A stretch of 8,036 nt of DNA from Acidobacteriota bacterium (GTDB lineage: Bacteria; Acidobacteriota; Terriglobia; Terriglobales; Acidobacteriaceae). Below, in pieces: positions 1 to 6,816 of this stretch. A model generated the notes under the pieces. It did no database searches. It saw nothing but the letters and a program-made list of their open reading frames with translations, and was not told where the DNA came from. The stretch covers positions 1-8,036 of the forward strand of contig JAFAPG010000650.1 of NCBI GenBank assembly GCA_019247235.1, written 5' to 3'. Within the stretch, counting starts at the first letter, position 1; every line of letters starts with the position of its first letter. Both the position numbers and the translations under genes were made by a program.

Positions 1-708
1 AATCTTGATTTCACCGATGCCAAACGAGGTGTTGTTTACAAGTTCCTGAAGCACAGCCGCCGCATGCATTCGCTGCTGTCCCCAGCGGTGTGCTTTCGCT
101 CGAAGCAGCGTATAATAACCGATAGCAGTCCCGCCACATGCGGTAATCAGAACCACAATCAATATCGGACTGACGTACCATACCAGTAGCGCGATTCCAA
201 TCAGGAGAATTCCTTCTGTGCACAAGATGAGCAGTGGTCGAATGACGCCGTCGATCAGGCGTTGTGATTGGACACAGATAATACTAGCTAGAGAGCCTGA
301 GCTTTCCTGTCGAAACTCTAGTACAGGTTTGTGTACATAGGCGCTATATAGGCCGCGAATCAAATTACGATAGTAGTACATGGCGAAGCTCATATCATAG
401 TGGTACGTATGATACAAGACAACATTCTTCGTAATATTCACTACTCCAACGGTAGCAAACAGGATGGCAATCTGTGTACTCGTGTTCTGCAGCCAGGGAG
501 CTGAAACCGGTAGCCGCGCAAATATCCTTTGTAACATCGCGTGGTCGTGCCCCATCGCCAATACAACAGGATACAAAATGGAAAGACCCGTCATTTCCAA
601 AACGGCAGTAAGCAGCATCAGTATGAAAGCGAGCGCCAGCCTCGAGTATCTAAGATTAAGGTTCTGGTAGGACTGAGCAATCTGCTTGAGTAATAAGATC
701 TCTCTCAT
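1..708 (-). CDS. ABC transporter, N-terminal membrane domain (PglK/MsbA-like flippase), partial
   Basis: The minus-strand frame starts with ATG at 708-706 and stays open for 236 codons to the left edge, so stop codon and ATPase domain lie outside the window. The protein begins MREILLLKQIAQSYQNLNLR. Predicted membrane helices lie near residues 22-50, 77-98, 155-178 and 180-200. The stretch ending QELVNNTSFGIGEIKI resembles the cytoplasmic coupling region of type I ABC exporters of the PglK class, where a conserved 'G(I)xEIK(L)' precedes the next helix. PglK-type proteins flip lipid-linked oligosaccharides across the inner membrane using ATP. The start ATG overlaps the TGA of the upstream polymerase-like gene (ATGA, 708-705), which fixes the start and implies translational coupling; I see no good Shine-Dalgarno. 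Sampled GC is low (about 38% at 361-420). Walker and signature motifs cannot be checked, so an MsbA-like lipid exporter remains possible. The assignment to an exporter-type membrane domain is fairly secure; the substrate is inferred from context. Confidence 0.82.
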   Translation of the reverse strand, partial: MREILLLKQIAQSYQNLNLRYSRLALAFILMLLTAVLEMTGLSILYPVVLAMGHDHAMLQRIFARLPVSAPWLQNTSTQIAILFATVGVVNITKNVVLYHTYHYDMSFAMYYYRNLIRGLYSAYVHKPVLEFRQESSGSLASIICVQSQRLIDGVIRPLLILCTEGILLIGIALLVWYVSPILIVVLITACGGTAIGYYTLLRAKAHRWGQQRMHAAAVLQELVNNTSFGIGEIKI

Positions 709-2246
709 ATGATTGGGCAAGGGCGACGAGCGGCTGTCGCAGGGAGCATCCCAGTTCCCCTTCCTGCATGAAAGCGGGCGCGATCAGGGTGCCCATTAGC
801 AATTCTCGGCAACGCTTCTGCTGCTCGGCTCTTCGAGTGAACATATATTCCAATCAAGAGGATCATGTAGATAGGTCCGTCGTCGACGATCTGCAGAAAA
901 TCAAATGGAGAGGCAAAGACATTGCTAGTAAACTGCACGAGCAAACAAAGCCCCGGGATTGACAAGACGGTCGAGCGATGATTGCTGAACAGCGTATCGA
1001 TCACCCGCGCAAACCAGCGTAGGTAGAGGGCGCTACAAATCACGTTCCAGGGAAAATCGAAGATATAGTTGAAGGATCCTAGAAAACCTGGAGACGAGCC
1101 TTCTCGATCATGCACCGTGGTGGCAATCAGGAGTTGATAGTTGAGTTGCATTAAGGAAGACAATGCGGGTCTATCTACTCTAAACGGACTTCCCATCACG
1201 TAATTCAGCCGGAACAAGAATGTTCGTAGCGGAAAGATGAGCGGCGTTACTTCGCCGTGATCGAGAATCCTTCGTGGAGAACTCGCCGTGAAGAGCAGGG
1301 AATAGTAATGGAGGGAGCGATTTTCGAGTAAGTAACCCAGGTAGCCCCTAAGCGGTCCTTTCGTGAGAAGACGCTCCGCCGCAAGCTCCTCTGCAGTCTC
1401 CACGGAAAAATGAGGATCGGATCCGGTTGATTTAATGGTTTCACCTACATTCCACGCTGAGAAAAGAACCAAGGCAAGAAATGCCCAGGAGATAGCTGCC
1501 CTGGAAAGTTTGCCGATGCGTGATCGATGTCGTGGAACAAAAATAAAGCGACGAAACGAGGCGGGAAAGAAACTGTACCAACAGCAGACAAAAGCGAGAA
1601 AAGTACTTGCGCTCCCGCTTACCGACATCAAGAGGGCTGTGGCGAGCATCACATTTTCGAAATAGCGGCGGGAAAGAAATGGTATCGCTTCACTTGATCG
1701 CACGAAGATGCAATAGAAGAAATCGATCGTAATGATGACGGAGAAAACGAGAAACAAGAACAGAAACAAGGGCAGCTCAATACCGCCTGTTTGGGAGATG
1801 CCTTGGTCGGAGTATCGGTAGTTGTTCAATCCTCTGACCACGCCCACTGCGGCTGTGATTATCGAGGCGACTGCAAAAGGTAATCTAAAGCGCATATAAC
1901 AACGGCCAAGCCAGTCGACAACTCTCGAGATATCCGGCAATCGCGGAAGGCGCAATATCCGCACGCGAGTCGTATATAGAAGACAAAACAGGAGATACAC
2001 GCCGACCATCAGCCATAAACAGTAGGGCGTAAGCGGATAGATTCGGTAATCCGAGGTGATAATGTCCGCAAAGAGAATATTTCCGAACATCGGGAGCCAA
2101 TAACTAATGAAGAAGAAGGCAGTAATCAGCCTCCAACCTGGACTAGAACGCAAGGAAAGAAGGGGCGGCCGACGTCCCGAGTCGCTCGTCGTGGGACTGA
2201 GCGCGATCAACTTTCGGTTGCGTTTGTTGGGTTCTCGCGAACGCAT
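705..2246 (-). CDS. Wzy-like polysaccharide polymerase (multi-pass membrane protein)
   Basis: This is a 513-residue integral membrane protein. Hydrophobic helices lie near residues 40-60, 74-93, 122-139, 157-182, 198-227, 250-268, 398-418, 428-445 and 457-470, with a large hydrophilic loop at about 269-395. That loop ends in SSPGFLGSFNYIF (384-396), which resembles the 'S-P-x-x-L-G-x-x-Y-x-x-F' signature near the end of the periplasmic loop in Wzy and EPS polymerases. Wzy proteins join lipid-linked repeat units at the periplasmic face of the inner membrane; they diverge strongly in sequence and are usually recognised by topology and context, as here. The N-terminus (residues 1-39) is basic and cytoplasmic. 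The tail (471-513) is rich in Ala, Arg and Pro and is encoded by unusually GC-rich DNA. The ATG at 2246 has no clear ribosome-binding site, so the start is uncertain. The gene lies 60 bases after the 557-residue gene and overlaps the ABC gene by four bases. Another polytopic glycan enzyme is possible. Confidence 0.68.
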   Translation of the reverse strand: MRSREPNKRNRKLIALSPTTSDSGRRPPLLSLRSSPGWRLITAFFFISYWLPMFGNILFADIITSDYRIYPLTPYCLWLMVGVYLLFCLLYTTRVRILRLPRLPDISRVVDWLGRCYMRFRLPFAVASIITAAVGVVRGLNNYRYSDQGISQTGGIELPLFLFLFLVFSVIITIDFFYCIFVRSSEAIPFLSRRYFENVMLATALLMSVSGSASTFLAFVCCWYSFFPASFRRFIFVPRHRSRIGKLSRAAISWAFLALVLFSAWNVGETIKSTGSDPHFSVETAEELAAERLLTKGPLRGYLGYLLENRSLHYYSLLFTASSPRRILDHGEVTPLIFPLRTFLFRLNYVMGSPFRVDRPALSSLMQLNYQLLIATTVHDREGSSPGFLGSFNYIFDFPWNVICSALYLRWFARVIDTLFSNHRSTVLSIPGLCLLVQFTSNVFASPFDFLQIVDDGPIYMILLIGIYVHSKSRAAEALPRIANGHPDRARFHAGRGTGMLPATAARRPCPII

Positions 2247-2283
2247 TTCGTCAAAATGTTAGAGTGCGTGGAATGGCGATGAC

Positions 2284-2303
2284 AAAAAAAGGAGCGGCCA
2301 CTC
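2284..2303 (-). terminator. weak hairpin plus T7 tract between two operon genes
   Basis: Just after the TGA of the 557-residue gene, the minus strand reads GAGTGGCCGCTCC followed by seven T residues (2290-2284). GAGT and GCTC can pair, with one G-U wobble, around a GGCC tetraloop. A four-base-pair stem is short for an intrinsic terminator, so at most this would attenuate transcription before the polymerase-like gene. It could equally be chance in a 60-base spacer. Confidence 0.22.
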
Positions 2304-2306
2304 GCC

Positions 2307-3980
2307 TCACACGGACTCACGTGAGCGGTAAGCGCGATTGGTGGCTGTACTCTCAGTAAGTGGGGAATCAAATCCCATTAGCGCGAGCCGACCTCGGGCT
2401 CTGCCCAGGACGGTTACGTGAGGTTCTCGGCGATACTCAGCGAGGAAGTTACGAAGAGTAGTGTTGAGGTCATCAAATGAATTAGACTGTGGATGAGCTA
2501 GCTGGTCGAGATATGAAGCCGTATAGATCTGATCCGAATTCAACATTGGAGTAAAGGCGGGAACTCCAAAGTATCTGGCCTCGAACATAGTGCTCGACGC
2601 CAACGCTACACACAGATCGGAGATGAGCCAGCCGAATACAGACTTCCGGTATGTTCGGACGTGATTGCTTGTAAAGGCAGGATGATCGAGTAGGTCGTGA
2701 CGATGCGTTGGGTGAGGAATATAAACAATCAGATATTCCGGCTGCACCGTCTCTCCAAATTTCGTAATCAATGAGATCAGGGCGCACTCGGCGCGAAACG
2801 AAGCCGAACGCGTTAAGGGACCATCGTCGACGCAATTCCCAAATATTGTGATTATTATGGGATCGTCGGCTGCAGCATTTGAACCACGAAGCGTGCGGTA
2901 TTCGGATTGGATCCAACCAGCGAAACTCCGCTCAGGCTTTTCCATGAAGTAATGATTTAGGTAACAATTAATAGCGAAGGGTGGACCGTCGTTAGACTGG
3001 GTCTTAAACACGCCATACAACGGAAGGTTCGGAACCTGGCGAACAAATGAGAGCCTTTTGCTGGACTGAAGGGAGCTTCCCGCGGCGATGATCTTTGCGA
3101 AGAAGCGCTCGGCCGGAATTGACCCCGCTCCGTGCAATATCTCAATGAGCTGCGTGCACTTCGCGGATCGAAAGAGATGTGCCCGTAGTCGCTCCGTCAA
3201 CACCGCATTACTAGTGACGAACACCGCCTCGCTCCGAACCGAGGCATCAAGCAGGAGCTTGTAGGCGTTGGCAACAGATGCATAGAAGATTGTTTTCAGG
3301 AGCGTCTCCGAACAGAAACGTCGGTCCGACGGTCGCGTTCGATAGCACTCAAGGATTAGGGAATAGATTTTCCGAAGCTGTCTTAGCGGATTCACTATTA
3401 ACTGAGCGGCGTAGAAAAAGGCCAGAAACGCTCCATCGATGATTGCGACGTTTTCTTTGTTCAGCTTGTCACGTAGCGACCAAAATGCACTCACATGAAG
3501 TGCATCAAACACGAACACGGCATCGGTATCGACGATCTTTTTGCTGACAGAATCTGACGAAGCGCCGATTGACCAGAGTAGGGTGGCCAGAGACAACCTG
3601 AAGCTACTGAGAGAGCTGTTCGGGGGCAGCCGGTTTGAGGCAATCGCCAAAATGAGCTGCTTGGAGTGGTGCTGGCGTCTCCAAGAGCTCAATCGTTTCC
3701 ATTGGCTTACGAACATGGGAACTAGAAGACAAAGCTGAAGCATTCGCGCAACAAATTTGCGAGCTGCGGCAAAATGAGGCGCGTGTCCTATGTCAGGATG
3801 CGATTGATCTTGATGAATGCTACTCGCAAAGTTCTCTTGCCGTGATTCGAATAGCGCAGACAGACGCCGAAGATATGCGGCTTCGACCTCCCGTGCATCT
3901 TGTCTCAGCCTCTCGAGAGCTGACATCACCGTCAAGAAGTACCGAACATTCGTCGGCAATGGCGTTGAATTCGCTTTCAT
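2307..3980 (-). CDS. Large GT-B-like protein of unknown function, possible glycosyltransferase
   Basis: This 557-residue protein matches no named family I recognise with confidence. It has no signal peptide and looks cytoplasmic or peripheral. Residues 21-50 form a charged, Leu/Ala-rich stretch that could be a coiled coil, and a short hydrophobic patch lies at 80-92. The middle has ILHGAGS (281-287), similar to the 'xHG' element of capsule and teichoic-acid type GT-B enzymes. The C-terminal half has VYIPHPTHR (419-427, an HP motif) and LASSTMFEARYFGVPA (460-475, an S-S-x(4)-E-A motif), the arrangement seen in the donor half of polysialyltransferase-like, CDP-glycerol transferase-like and related GT-B proteins. 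The 381-residue gene nearby has the same two motifs in the same order. The ATG at 3980 overlaps the GNAT stop (ATGA); a TTG at 3995 is less likely. Sampled GC is about 45%. A sugar transferase to the glycan is the best guess, but the N-terminal 270 residues are unexplained. Confidence 0.7.
   Translation of the reverse strand: MKANSTPLPTNVRYFLTVMSALERLRQDAREVEAAYLRRLSALFESRQENFASSIHQDQSHPDIGHAPHFAAARKFVARMLQLCLLVPMFVSQWKRLSSWRRQHHSKQLILAIASNRLPPNSSLSSFRLSLATLLWSIGASSDSVSKKIVDTDAVFVFDALHVSAFWSLRDKLNKENVAIIDGAFLAFFYAAQLIVNPLRQLRKIYSLILECYRTRPSDRRFCSETLLKTIFYASVANAYKLLLDASVRSEAVFVTSNAVLTERLRAHLFRSAKCTQLIEILHGAGSIPAERFFAKIIAAGSSLQSSKRLSFVRQVPNLPLYGVFKTQSNDGPPFAINCYLNHYFMEKPERSFAGWIQSEYRTLRGSNAAADDPIIITIFGNCVDDGPLTRSASFRAECALISLITKFGETVQPEYLIVYIPHPTHRHDLLDHPAFTSNHVRTYRKSVFGWLISDLCVALASSTMFEARYFGVPAFTPMLNSDQIYTASYLDQLAHPQSNSFDDLNTTLRNFLAEYRREPHVTVLGRARGRLALMGFDSPLTESTATNRAYRSRESV
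3977..3980 (-). promoter_or_regulatory. ATGA stop-start overlap (GNAT / 557-residue gene)
   Basis: The minus strand reads ATGA: ATG at 3980-3978 opens the 557-residue gene and TGA at 3979-3977 closes the GNAT gene. No Shine-Dalgarno is evident upstream, so re-initiation by the terminating ribosome is the likely way the downstream gene is translated. This also decides the start over the upstream in-frame TTG. Confidence 0.75.
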
Positions 3981-4558
3981 TGTGTCGCCGTGCAAGTGTA
4001 GGAAGAGGTATTCAACCAGACTGTTGACAATGCAAGAAATTCATCCTTTAGGAGGCCGTACTCAATGACGTCGACCCACTCGCCTTCCAGGTATAAGTGT
4101 TTCCTACGGGTACCCTCTTCGGTCATTCCCAGATTCGCCGCGAGTGTTCGCATAGCATGGTTGGTTGCCGCCGTCCCGCAGTAAAGTCTTTCGAGGTTTA
4201 GCTTGTTGAAGCCATGCTCGACTAGTTTCCGGCCGGCCAGAGTGCCCACACCCTTGCCCCAATGACGTTTGTCACCGAGCAGAATGGCAAACTCCGCATT
4301 GTGGTCAATTACGGAGATGGACTGAAGGCTCACGTTTCCGATGTGACCATCAGCGTGATGGCAGATCGCCCAGACGAGCCGATCCTCTTGATTGAGGTGA
4401 TCGAAGAATACCTTGAAATATTCCTCTGTCTTGGCAAACTTGCCGTGTGAGTTATACCGGCACACATCCTGGTCCTCAAACCAGGTCGTGTATGGGCCAT
4501 GAAGATCTGCAACTCTCAGGCCTCTAACGTAGTATTCGTTGGATAGCTGATGAATCAT
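3977..4558 (-). CDS. GNAT family N-acetyltransferase (sugar-modifying, PseH/RimJ-like)
   Basis: This 193-residue protein has the GNAT fold pattern. The acetyl-CoA pyrophosphate-binding motif A is KRHWGKGVGT (97-106), preceded by the beta-4 strand HNAEFAILLG (86-95) and followed by a helix (107-121). The pattern YTTWFEDQDVCRYNSHGKF (23-41) and HIGNVSLQSI (72-81) is typical of GNAT enzymes in surface-polysaccharide and nonulosonate loci. The likely reaction is transfer of an acyl group from acyl-CoA to the amino group of a nucleotide-linked amino sugar, plausibly the one made by the aminotransferase upstream. The ATG at 4558 is preferred; a GTG two codons earlier (4564) is possible, and neither has a strong ribosome-binding site. 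Residues beyond about 173 form a roughly 20-residue tail, rich in Thr and Ser, that seems longer than usual for the family. A protein-acetylating RimJ-like role is less likely given the neighbours. Confidence 0.85.
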   Translation of the reverse strand: MIHQLSNEYYVRGLRVADLHGPYTTWFEDQDVCRYNSHGKFAKTEEYFKVFFDHLNQEDRLVWAICHHADGHIGNVSLQSISVIDHNAEFAILLGDKRHWGKGVGTLAGRKLVEHGFNKLNLERLYCGTAATNHAMRTLAANLGMTEEGTRRKHLYLEGEWVDVIEYGLLKDEFLALSTVWLNTSSYTCTATQ

Positions 4559-4640
4559 GGACACACTCTGCTAGTGTCTACCTGCGAGCTCGGAGCAAGG
4601 CAAAAAACAACGGCAAAGGCGGATTGGCTGAGCTTAGTAG
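4559..4640 (-). other. 82-base spacer, longest non-coding gap
   Basis: This gap separates the 381-residue GT-B-like gene from the GNAT gene. It contains a T6 run (minus strand, 4606-4601) without an adjacent convincing stem. A poor promoter-like pair, TTGCCT and TAGACA 17 bases apart, is also present. I see no tRNA, small ORF or clear terminator. It may hold an untranslated leader for the GNAT gene, whose start cannot be coupled to the gene before it. Confidence 0.4.
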
Positions 4641-4651
4641 CTAGCAGCTAC
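4637..4651. repeat. short inverted repeat spanning a stop codon
   Basis: The plus strand reads GTAGC-TAGCA-GCTAC, a perfect five-base inverted repeat with a five-base loop. It covers the TAG stop (4643-4641) of the 381-residue gene. No T run follows directly, so it does not qualify as an intrinsic terminator; it could act as a small RNA hairpin at the 3' end of that cistron or be chance. Confidence 0.3.
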
Positions 4652-5786
4652 CAGTTAACAGCTCTCTCAGAAAGTTAGTGGTACGTGCTAGCGAGCCGAG
4701 GAGGCCATCGTCGAAAATCGGCGGTTTATTTGGGCGTTCAGACTCTTGCAGCATGTTCGCAATGGCTCCGACTAGCTCCTCCCGCCTGGTTACACAGGTC
4801 GTCAGGCCCATTGCTATGCTGGCGAGCCAGGAGCGCTCGAGAGGGCGCGGGAGGATGGAGAGTGTGGGGCGTCCAATGAGGGCCGCCTCCATCATCAACA
4901 TGCTGCTCATGCCGACAACATAATTGGCTGCAAACACCATATCCAAAGGTCGCTCGGTCCGACTGATCTTGTCAAATTCATCCAAATACCGCGCAAACTC
5001 CTCCTCTCGATTCTTGGGATGGAGCCGAAGTACCAAATACGGTCGGGGTACAAGGTGCTTCACTGCTTCGAGAAACTCTTCCAAAACAATCTCCGTGCGC
5101 CCTGAGGAGTTTCCCTTGCCACTGAGTGTGTAGTCAATGGATCGACGATATTGGGTCTCGTCGAGGCCGGTCGAGACTTCGGCAATGAATGCAACAACTG
5201 GACGATTGCCTGGGAGATCGGGGAGAAGCTTGGCGCGAATCTCCCTCTGGCCCTTCTTCTGAAGAACCTCCATGTCGCTGCGGATAACGTCATACCAGGG
5301 ATGACCGCACGTTACTATTCGGTGTTCGCAATAACCGAGCGCGAGATAGGCCTGACGTGTAGGTTCGTCAGGCACAAGTAGCCAATCTGGAGCATAGGCC
5401 AGGGGATCATCGGTCCGACCGCGAAAGCGGAACTCACAATTCGTCACTTGATCTGCAACACCGACGCTAGGTAAGTTAGCTGCTCGTGCTTCCAATATGA
5501 GCTGCAAGCCAAGACTATCGGAGTTCTCGGACGTTCCAACTACTACCAGTCGAGGTAAGATCGATTGAAGAAGGCGTCTTGCGTCGCAATCATCTGGCAC
5601 GACGGAAAATTCAACATGGTATTGCGGCAGATATTTGGCTGCCACTCCGGTTGCAAGGAGACAGGCATTGAATCCAATGGCCGCCAGAGACCGAGGGAGC
5701 TCAACAACAAAGTTCGCGGCGCCTGGATCCTCGGCGAAAAGTAGCACATCTGCGTATCTGGTAACTAACTTGTCATTACCTTGCAT
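4641..5786 (-). CDS. GT-B-like probable glycosyltransferase of surface-glycan locus
   Basis: This 381-residue, apparently cytoplasmic protein has a two-Rossmann-domain look. The N-terminal half opens with strand VLLFAEDPGAANFVVELPRS (14-33), where AEDPGAANF resembles the glycine-rich first loop of GT-B enzymes and UDP-GlcNAc epimerase-like proteins. It continues with VVVGTSENSDS (81-91) and a segment around VGVADQ (108-113). After a hinge near GHPWYD (161-166), the second half carries VVAFIAEVS (197-205), LRLHPKN (253-259, HP motif) and VGMSSMLMMEAALIGRPT (291-308, S-S-x(4)-E-A). That layout suits a nucleotide-sugar glycosyltransferase. The length is normal for GT-B. The ATG at 5786 lies inside the end of the oxidoreductase gene (22-base overlap, different frame), with no strong ribosome-binding site; the next in-frame GTG (V14) would cut into the first strand. 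A hydrolase or 2-epimerase role (PseG- or NeuC-like) is an alternative, but I do not see their signatures. Donor and acceptor are unknown. Confidence 0.72.
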   Translation of the reverse strand: MQGNDKLVTRYADVLLFAEDPGAANFVVELPRSLAAIGFNACLLATGVAAKYLPQYHVEFSVVPDDCDARRLLQSILPRLVVVGTSENSDSLGLQLILEARAANLPSVGVADQVTNCEFRFRGRTDDPLAYAPDWLLVPDEPTRQAYLALGYCEHRIVTCGHPWYDVIRSDMEVLQKKGQREIRAKLLPDLPGNRPVVAFIAEVSTGLDETQYRRSIDYTLSGKGNSSGRTEIVLEEFLEAVKHLVPRPYLVLRLHPKNREEEFARYLDEFDKISRTERPLDMVFAANYVVGMSSMLMMEAALIGRPTLSILPRPLERSWLASIAMGLTTCVTRREELVGAIANMLQESERPNKPPIFDDGLLGSLARTTNFLRELLTGSC

Positions 5787-6814
5787 TGCTGCGAGACCCG
5801 TACCAAAGATCCATTTGTGTGGGAAGATTGGAGGATACAGTCAACTATTTCTTCACACTTGAGAGCAGATTCAATTGGACTACAGAGCGGTTCCTCACCT
5901 CGCAGGTTCGCGGCGATGTTTGTATACATGTGGTACAAGGCTCTACCGAGCGTGGCGCCAATAGGCTGTGGCTCATCTGATGCAATTTCTCCCTCACCCT
6001 GCATAGCTCTGTTTGGGCTGCGGGGATAGAAATACAAGCCCAATCCTTCCTGAAGAATGGAAACGCGGCCTCGTTCGCCCCAAAGCTCGAGTCCATTTTC
6101 CCGATAGTGCCGAAACTCTAGCGGCAGCCCCACAACTGTGATATCGCAATCTAAGCGAAGCGCAAACGGGACGTCAACATCGCCCGGAATTGACGCAGTA
6201 AGCGGACGTGCTGACTCGCCAAGTGCCCTGACTGCGGCCACCTCACCCACCAGCATGCGTACAAGGTCCAGCATGTGTGTTCCATTGTTTTGCAACCCAT
6301 TGCCATAATGAATGACCGCATTCTGAACAGTCCCAATCAGTTTCGAGAGGTCACCTCGGGCCCAATTCCGGAACACTTCATCGGAGCGGCGGGTAAAATT
6401 CACCTGAGCTATGATGTTTCGTTCCTTACAAACACGATAAAGTTTCTGCACGTCTTCCGAAGAAATGCCCAAAGGTTTCTCCACCAGCACAGCTCGGACG
6501 CTCGGAAGGCGGTTGAGCACGTCCGCTCTGCCTTTCGGAGGTGTTGCCAGGACGGCCACATCGTAGCATTCGGTTCCTCTCAGTTCTTCCAGGCTTCGAA
6601 CTGCGAGCGGAACCTTCCACCGCTGCTGGACGGTTGCTCGGACTGTGTCAATTGGCTCGACCATTGCCTCCCAGGAAAACTCGGGATGGCAGCTCAAGAC
6701 TTGGGCATGGCTTGCAAAACGAAAGTGGCGCGCCATCACCGTATCATCGGCATACCCGGCGCCTATCTTTCCTGCTCCCACCAAGACTGTGCGTAGCTTC
6801 GAATTTGTCGGCAT
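5765..6814 (-). CDS. Gfo/Idh/MocA family NAD(P)-dependent sugar oxidoreductase
   Basis: This is a 349-residue dehydrogenase of normal length for the family. The N-terminal Rossmann domain has LVGAGKIGAG (11-20), a GxGxxG dinucleotide motif, then VAVLATPP (86-93) and the family hallmark EKPLG (112-116), whose Lys takes part in catalysis. The C-terminal domain has NNGTHMLDLVRMLVG (176-190), where the His and Asp correspond to the conserved active-site positions, and LELWGERGRVSI (242-253), a typical interface strand. These enzymes oxidise or reduce nucleotide sugars or free sugars; here the product could be a keto-sugar for the aminotransferase upstream, or a reduced form of its product (inference). 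The ATG at 6814 shares its A with the TGA of the SpsF-type gene (TGATG), and the preceding GGAG at 6832-6829 is 14 bases upstream. An in-frame ATG at 6862 would add 16 non-conserved residues and overlap the upstream gene by 49 bases, so I reject it. Confidence 0.9.
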   Translation of the reverse strand: MPTNSKLRTVLVGAGKIGAGYADDTVMARHFRFASHAQVLSCHPEFSWEAMVEPIDTVRATVQQRWKVPLAVRSLEELRGTECYDVAVLATPPKGRADVLNRLPSVRAVLVEKPLGISSEDVQKLYRVCKERNIIAQVNFTRRSDEVFRNWARGDLSKLIGTVQNAVIHYGNGLQNNGTHMLDLVRMLVGEVAAVRALGESARPLTASIPGDVDVPFALRLDCDITVVGLPLEFRHYRENGLELWGERGRVSILQEGLGLYFYPRSPNRAMQGEGEIASDEPQPIGATLGRALYHMYTNIAANLRGEEPLCSPIESALKCEEIVDCILQSSHTNGSLVRVSQQCKVMTS

Positions 6815-6816
6815 CA
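6812..6816 (-). promoter_or_regulatory. TGATG stop-start overlap (SpsF-type / oxidoreductase)
   Basis: TGA (6816-6814) ends the SpsF-type gene and ATG (6814-6812) begins the oxidoreductase, sharing one base. The overlap fixes the oxidoreductase start and suggests coupled, near-equal expression of the two sugar-pathway enzymes. Confidence 0.75.

Noticed and set aside
656..853. Minus-strand 65-codon frame crossing the polymerase/ABC junction, considered as a frameshifted polymerase end
   Set aside because: It shows no membrane or family signature, and the annotated reading frames meet in a clean ATGA overlap.
2482..2916. Minus-strand open frame of 144 codons
   Set aside because: It lies in another frame inside the 557-residue gene; that gene's HP and S-S-x(4)-E-A motifs fall in this stretch, and the alternative product is Ser/Arg-rich with no motif.
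3981..3995. TTG start for the 557-residue gene
   Set aside because: TTG is rare as a start and the ATG at 3980 sits in an ATGA overlap typical of this cluster.
4575..4603. Internal promoter (TTGCCT - 17 bases - TAGACA, minus strand)
   Set aside because: The -10-like element matches the consensus at only about three of six positions; such pairs arise by chance in any gap of this size.
4641..5786. PseG- or NeuC-type hydrolase/epimerase
   Set aside because: The opening AEDPGAANF and the HP plus S-S-x(4)-E-A pair do not match the PseG N-terminal nucleotide-sugar loop or the NeuC/WecB signature residues as I know them; a GT-B transferase fits better.
6275..6796. Plus-strand open frame of 173 codons
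   Set aside because: It is antisense to the oxidoreductase gene, whose EKPLG and GxGxxG motifs make the minus strand the real coding strand.
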